The position numbers were made by a program, and so were the translations under genes. 64,000 nucleotides of DNA from Trueperella abortisuis (GTDB lineage: Bacteria > Actinomycetota > Actinomycetes > Actinomycetales > Actinomycetaceae), in contig NZ_JAUSQL010000001.1 in the NCBI RefSeq assembly GCF_030811095.1, positions 1,364,001-1,428,000 of the forward strand. Direction: 5' to 3'. Below the pieces are notes generated by a model. The model was not told the origin of the DNA. It saw only the letters and a program-made list of their open reading frames with translations, and ran no database searches. Positions within the stretch are counted from its first letter, which is position 1, and each line of letters begins with the position of its first letter. Of the stretch, positions 59,882 through 64,000 are shown piece after piece.

Positions 59882-62749
59882 TTACGGGACGATGTTGACA
59901 AGGTTCGGTTCGCGCACAATCACCTTGCGCGGCTCCCCGTCCAGGAACTTCGCCACCTTCTGCGATGCCAACGCCCGCGCCTGAAGGTCCGCGGCGGAGA
60001 TGTCGGCGGGTACCTCGAGGCGGTCACGTACCTTGCCGCGCACCTGCACCACCGCCGTGACCGTGTCCTCAGCCAGCAAGGACTCGTCCGTCACCTGCGG
60101 GAACGCCTCGAAAGCGAGGGACTCGGAGTGCCCCAGGCGCGACCACAGTTCCTCGGCCACGTGCGGGGCAACCGGGGAGACCATGAGAACCAGCGCCTCG
60201 GCCACAGACCGCGGCACCTCGCGACTCGTGAGGTGGTTGTTAAGCACGATGAGCTTTGCGATCGCGGTGTTGATCCGCATGTTCGCGTAGTCCCCGCGCA
60301 CACCTACGATCGTGCGGGCCGCCAGCTTGGCCGTCTCCAGGTCCGGTTTGGCGTCGGTCACCACCAGCTCGCCGGTCTCCTCGTCGACGATGTTGCGCCA
60401 CAGTCGCTGCAGGAAGCGCTGGGAGCCGACGACGGCGCGGGTCTCCCACGGGCGATCCACATCGAGGGGTCCCATCGACATCTCATAGAGGCGGAAGGTG
60501 TCCGCTCCGTACTGTTCGGCCATCTCATCGGGCGTGACGATGTTCTTCAGGGACTTGCCCATCTTGCCGTACTCGCGGTTGACCTTCTGCCCCTGGTACA
60601 GGTAGGTCACCTCGCCCGTGGCGTCGCCGGCCACTTCCTCCACCTCGTCGGCCGGCACGTACTGTCCGCGCGAATCGGTGTAGGCATACGCCTGAACGTA
60701 GCCCTGGTTGAACAGCTTGTAGAAGGGCTCGAAGGAGGACAGGTAACCCAGGTCAAAAAGGACCTTGTGCCAAAAGCGTGCGTAGAGCAGGTGGAGCACG
60801 GCGTGTTCGACGCCGCCCACATACAGGTCCGCGCCGCCCGCGACTTTACCCTCGCGTGGGCCCATCCAGTACTCCTCGACCGCCGGGTCGACGAAACGTT
60901 CATCGTTGTGGGGATCGAGGTAGCGCAGCTCGTACCAGCACGAGCCAGCCCAGTTCGGCATGGTGTTCGTGTCGCGCGTGTACATCTGCGGGCCGTCGCC
61001 CAGGTCCAGCTCAACGTTCACCCAGTCCTGCAGACGCCCGAGCGGCGGCTCGGGGTTGGAGGTGGCGTCGTCGGGGTCGAAGGAGCGCGGCGAGTAGTCC
61101 GGGGTATCCGGAAGATCAACCGGCAACATCGACTCGGGCAGAGCGTGGGCGTTGCCGTCGGCGTCGTAGACCACCGGGAAGGGCTCACCCCAGTAACGCT
61201 GGCGGGAGAAGAGCCAGTCCCGCAACCGATAAGTGACGGTGGCCTTGCCGAGGCCCTTCTTCTGAAGCCACTCGCTCATCGCGGCCACCGCCTCGCCCTT
61301 GTGCATCCCGTTGAGCGAAATCTCCTCGTTAGCCGAGTCGATGATCTCGCCGTCCTCCACCCAGGCGCTCTCCCAGTCGAAGCCGTCTTCGGGCTTCATC
61401 GTGGGGATGATGTCCAGCTCGTAGGCCTTGGCGAAGTCGAAGTCGCGCTGATCGTGGGCGGGCACGGCCATGATCGCACCGGTGCCATACCCCATCATGA
61501 CGTAGTCGGCCGTGAAGATCGGGATCTTCTTGCCGTTGACCGGGTTGGTGGCGTAGATGCCGGTGAAGACGCCGGTCTTCTCCCGGGCGTCGTCGGCCCG
61601 ATCCATGTCCGACTTCATGGAGGCCTGACGCTGATAGTCCATCACCGCACCCATCGGCGTACCGGCCCCGCCGGTCCACGCCTGCTTCGTACCCTCCGGC
61701 CACTCGCCGGGCACGCCCGAGCCTGCCAGCATCGGGTGCTCGGGCGAGACCACCATGAACGTGGCACCGAACAGGGTGTCGGGGCGGGTGGTGAAGACCT
61801 CGAGGGGGAGGTCGCCGTCGGCGGTGTGCGCCTGGAAGGTGACCTTCGCGCCGCGGGACTTGCCGATCCAGTTGCGCTGCATCAGGCGCACCTTCTCCGG
61901 CCAATCCACGTAGTCCAGGTCCTGTGCAAGGCGGTCGGCGTAGTCGGTGATGCGCATCATCCACTGGCGCAGCTCGCGCTTGAACACGGGGAAGTTTCCG
62001 CGCTCGGAGCGGCCCTCGGCTGTGACCTCCTCGTTGGCGAGCACCGTGCCCAGGCCCGGGCACCAGTTCACGGGCGCGTAGTCGATATAGGCAAGCCGGC
62101 GCGAATCCAGTGCGCGACGCCGCTCGCTTTCGTCCAGCTCGGACCACGGGCGACCGTCCGGGGTGGCGCGCGTGCCACGCTCGTATTCCTCCACGAGCTC
62201 GGAGATCGGGCGGGCGCGACCGACCGTGCCCGCGAGGCGGCCCGGCGCCTCGGCGTCGTACCAGGAGTTGTAGATCTGCAAGAAGATCCACTGGGTCCAA
62301 CCGACGAAGTCCGTGTCGGTGGTGGCAACAGAGCGGCGCGCCTCGTGTGACATGCCAAGCCGGCGCAGCTGGCGGCGCATGTTGGCGATGTTCGCCTCGG
62401 TGGTCACGCGCGGGTGCTGGCCTGTCTGGACGGCGTACTGCTCAGCGGGCAGGCCGAACGCGTCGTAGCCCATGGTGTAGAGGACGTTCTTGCCCTGCAT
62501 GCGGGCGAAGCGCGCGAGCGTATCGGTGGCGATGTAACCCAGCGGATGGCCCACGTGTAGGCCCTTGCCCGACGGGTAGGGGAACATGTCCAGAAGGTAG
62601 AAGGGCTCCTTGAGCGCAGATCCGTCCTGCGGGGCAAGCGGGCCAACCGGGTTGGGCGCGGTGAACGTCTCCTCGCGCTCCCAGCGATCCTGCCACTTCT
62701 TCTCGATCTCGCCGGCGAGCTCGGCGGTGTACCGATACGGGGTGCTCAT
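59882..62749 (-). CDS. leuS: Leucyl-tRNA synthetase
   Basis: 955-aa class-Ia synthetase. The HIGH motif is HVGH in [16 protein letters not shown] (about residue 65). The CP1 editing domain includes [20 protein letters not shown] and the conserved T-rich and [16 protein letters not shown] segments. The KMSKS motif is KMGKS near residue 728 (Ser to Gly at its third position). The anticodon-binding and C-terminal domains are complete. AAAGGAGACTC precedes the ATG. No T-box or leader was found in the upstream 100 bp. Confidence 0.97.
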   Translation of the reverse strand: MSTPYRYTAELAGEIEKKWQDRWEREETFTAPNPVGPLAPQDGSALKEPFYLLDMFPYPSGKGLHVGHPLGYIATDTLARFARMQGKNVLYTMGYDAFGLPAEQYAVQTGQHPRVTTEANIANMRRQLRRLGMSHEARRSVATTDTDFVGWTQWIFLQIYNSWYDAEAPGRLAGTVGRARPISELVEEYERGTRATPDGRPWSELDESERRRALDSRRLAYIDYAPVNWCPGLGTVLANEEVTAEGRSERGNFPVFKRELRQWMMRITDYADRLAQDLDYVDWPEKVRLMQRNWIGKSRGAKVTFQAHTADGDLPLEVFTTRPDTLFGATFMVVSPEHPMLAGSGVPGEWPEGTKQAWTGGAGTPMGAVMDYQRQASMKSDMDRADDAREKTGVFTGIYATNPVNGKKIPIFTADYVMMGYGTGAIMAVPAHDQRDFDFAKAYELDIIPTMKPEDGFDWESAWVEDGEIIDSANEEISLNGMHKGEAVAAMSEWLQKKGLGKATVTYRLRDWLFSRQRYWGEPFPVVYDADGNAHALPESMLPVDLPDTPDYSPRSFDPDDATSNPEPPLGRLQDWVNVELDLGDGPQMYTRDTNTMPNWAGSCWYELRYLDPHNDERFVDPAVEEYWMGPREGKVAGGADLYVGGVEHAVLHLLYARFWHKVLFDLGYLSSFEPFYKLFNQGYVQAYAYTDSRGQYVPADEVEEVAGDATGEVTYLYQGQKVNREYGKMGKSLKNIVTPDEMAEQYGADTFRLYEMSMGPLDVDRPWETRAVVGSQRFLQRLWRNIVDEETGELVVTDAKPDLETAKLAARTIVGVRGDYANMRINTAIAKLIVLNNHLTSREVPRSVAEALVLMVSPVAPHVAEELWSRLGHSESLAFEAFPQVTDESLLAEDTVTAVVQVRGKVRDRLEVPADISAADLQARALASQKVAKFLDGEPRKVIVREPNLVNIVP

Positions 62750-62777
62750 GAGTCTCCTTTACTTAAAGATACCGGCC

Positions 62778-62783
62778 ATTCTA
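62778..62783 (-). promoter_or_regulatory. leuS -10 box
   Basis: TAGAAT on the minus strand, 28 bp before the leuS ATG, leaving a short leader with the AAAGGAG ribosome site. No clear -35. Confidence 0.4.
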
Positions 62784-62840
62784 GCTCAGCTACTTCGCGC
62801 TCCCCTTCGAGGGCCACTGTGAGAGACGTGACGCGCGCCG

Positions 62841-62846
62841 TAGAAT
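62841..62846 (+). promoter_or_regulatory. -10 box of the HIT gene, leaderless type
   Basis: TAGAAT, then AAGGCC and ATG (62853), 6-nt spacing. AAGG is too close to the ATG to be a normal ribosome site. Confidence 0.4.
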
Positions 62847-62852
62847 AAGGCC

Positions 62853-63281
62853 ATGAGCACCATCTTTTCCAAGATCATCGCCGGGGACATCCCCGGTCAG
62901 TTCGTCTGGGCCGACGACGTCTGCGTCGTCATGGCCACCATCGAGCCGGTGCGTCCCGGCCACGTCATGGTTGTCCCGCGTGCGGAGGTGGCCAAGTTTA
63001 ACGACGTCGATCCGGCCGACTTCGCCCACATGATGCAGGTGGCACAGATCGTGGCGAGCGCCCAGGAGAAGGCCTTCGGTGTGCCGCGAGCCGTGGTGGC
63101 GATCCTCGGCTTCGAGGTGCCCCACACGCACGTGCACGTCATCCCCGCCGAGTCGGAAGATGCCGCGCGTTTCTCTGACGCCGTCGCGGCGCCGGCCGAG
63201 GAGATCGCCTCCGCGATGGACAAGCTTCGCGCAGCGCTGGCCGAGGCCGGCTACGCGGAGCAGGTGGAGGCAGCCCGGTAA
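62853..63281 (+). CDS. HIT family protein (histidine-triad nucleotide hydrolase)
   Basis: 142 aa. IFSKIIAGDIPGQFVWADD is the typical HIT start; VRPGHVMVVPRAEV follows and the triad is PHTHVHVIPAES (HxHxHxx). The protein is likely a nucleoside phosphoramidase or dinucleotide hydrolase of the HINT class. Its last 25 residues are helical and variable in the family. Monocistronic, with a leaderless-type promoter. Confidence 0.94.
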   Translation: MSTIFSKIIAGDIPGQFVWADDVCVVMATIEPVRPGHVMVVPRAEVAKFNDVDPADFAHMMQVAQIVASAQEKAFGVPRAVVAILGFEVPHTHVHVIPAESEDAARFSDAVAAPAEEIASAMDKLRAALAEAGYAEQVEAAR

Positions 63282-63409
63282 GGCGGACCGCATTGTGAGG
63301 ATGCGCCGACCACACGAATACCCCTGACAAATACCGCATGTGGGATCAGCCACACGTATCCACAATCCTGGGATAGACTGCTTGTGCACATACTCACAAG
63401 GAGACTATC

Positions 63410-64000
63410 TTGCGATCACTTATCTCACGGTTGGCTACCGTCGCGTTGACGGCGTTGCTCATGGTTGTCGTGGTGGCGCCCACCGAGGCGAGCACGATCC
63501 GCTCTGGCTACCATGACACGCTGCTTGCGCGTCACACCAACAGCAATCTTTACGCTTACGGGGGGGCGCAACCTACCTCTCACCCGGCATGTACGTCGGT
63601 CACGGATGGGGCGGCTTCGACTACGGCATCCAAATTGCCTCACTTAACGGCGCCGACTACGGGGACGTCATCGTCCGCTCCCCCGACGGGTTGCTACGCA
63701 TCTACCACTCGGACGGCACGTCGCTCAGCGGCGGGTACCAGATTGGGAACGGATGGGCCGTCATGGCTGACATCGTCCCGGCCGACGACTGGGACGGCGA
63801 CGGTCGCCCCGATCTGCTCGCCCGCCACAAGGACGGCCGGCTCCTCCTCTACCCCACCGAGGGCGCCGGCGATTGGGGGCGCGTAAGGCAGATTGGGCAG
63901 GGCTGGAGCCAGATCGACATGATGGCCGTGCCGGGCGATCTGACGGGCGACGGCGTGCCGGACCTCATCGGGCGCCACGTGCCCACGGGTCGCCTCCTTC
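63410..64000 (+). pseudogene. Secreted VCBS/FG-GAP-repeat protein, frameshifted at a G7 tract and cut by the window edge
   Basis: TTG start with AAGGAG 6 nt upstream. Residues 1-28 form a signal peptide (LATVALTALLMVVVVAPTEAS). The mature part begins IRSGYHDTLLARHTNSNLYAYGG. At a run of seven G (63560-63566) the frame is lost; reading resumes one frame away with TYLSPGMYVGHGWGGFDYG and continues as FG-GAP-like repeats (DWDGDGRPDLLARHKDG, LTGDGVPDLIGRH) to the edge. Six G would restore one frame. It may be a sequencing error, a phase-variable tract or a true null. Such proteins are surface or secreted; the enzymatic part, if any, lies beyond the edge. Confidence 0.75.

Noticed and set aside
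60128-62350. A 740-codon plus-strand open frame opposite leuS, and similar long antisense frames (for example 7690-8844 opposite pheT)
   Set aside because: GC-rich third positions on the coding strand remove stops on the other strand. The translations are Arg/His/Val-rich, motif-free and mirror real genes.
1-64000. tRNA, rRNA, CRISPR, prophage or integrative-element genes
   Set aside because: I looked in the gaps on both strands and found no cloverleaf, spaced repeats, integrase or phage structural genes; the only mobile element is the IS at 47.7-49.3 kb.

Overview
The window is GC-rich (mid-60s %) and densely packed. Its gene content and synteny are actinobacterial: priA-type his genes, infC-rpmI-rplT followed by a SpoU methyltransferase, hrcA-dnaJ-rsmE-phoH-ybeY-corC-era, DUF3097, and leuA with a Leu-codon leader. 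The four-subunit pyruvate:ferredoxin oxidoreductase points to a facultative or anaerobic lineage such as Actinomycetaceae (Trueperella/Actinomyces-like). That placement is inference; no rRNA or species marker lies in the window. I see no tRNA, rRNA, CRISPR array or prophage.

Layout. 1-4.9 kb: minus-strand arginine operon argC-J-B-D-R-G, tightly overlapped, without argF, with argG running off the left edge. 5.0-7.0 kb: plus-strand SorC-type regulator plus a divergent GpsA-like dehydrogenase. 7.0-11.3 kb: ybaK, then pheST. 11.4-17.9 kb: minus-strand operon porG-porA-porB, an NADPH-type flavo-Fe-S protein with a fused ferredoxin, an old-yellow-enzyme homologue and an SGNH hydrolase. 18-20.9 kb: infC-rpmI-rplT, then an RmlC-like epimerase and a SpoU methylase. 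21-26.6 kb: hisD-C-B-hypothetical-hisH-priA-sseB. 26.7-30.9 kb: recO-uppS, leuA with its leader peptide, and a PP2C phosphatase. 30.9-39 kb: hrcA/dnaJ heat-shock and ribosome-maturation operon ending in era and a membrane-anchored hydrolase. 39-44.3 kb: DUF3097, then lepA-trmB-hemW. 44.4-47.7 kb: small plus-strand genes (HAD, coiled-coil membrane protein, PH-domain protein, MazF-like toxin, CsbD, rpsT). 47.7-49.3 kb: an IS256/IS1249-type insertion sequence. 49.4-64 kb: pntAB, comEA-comEC-holA, a HerA/DUF853 ATPase, an aldose epimerase, leuS, a HIT protein and a frameshifted secreted repeat protein cut by the right edge.

How the genes work together. Biosynthetic modules (Arg, His, Leu) sit beside translation genes (pheST, leuS, infC-rpmI-rplT, rpsT, lepA, trmB, era, ybeY). 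Redox genes (PFOR with a possible NADP-linked electron exit, and PntAB transhydrogenase) would together link pyruvate oxidation, NADPH and the proton gradient.

Regulation visible in the sequence: a CIRCE operator before hrcA; a leucine-rich leader peptide with a 12-bp stem-loop before leuA; a stem-loop burying the Shine-Dalgarno of porG; an ATC start for infC; and thirteen genes whose start codon lies 6-7 nt after a TANNNT-like -10 hexamer, the signature of leaderless mRNAs.
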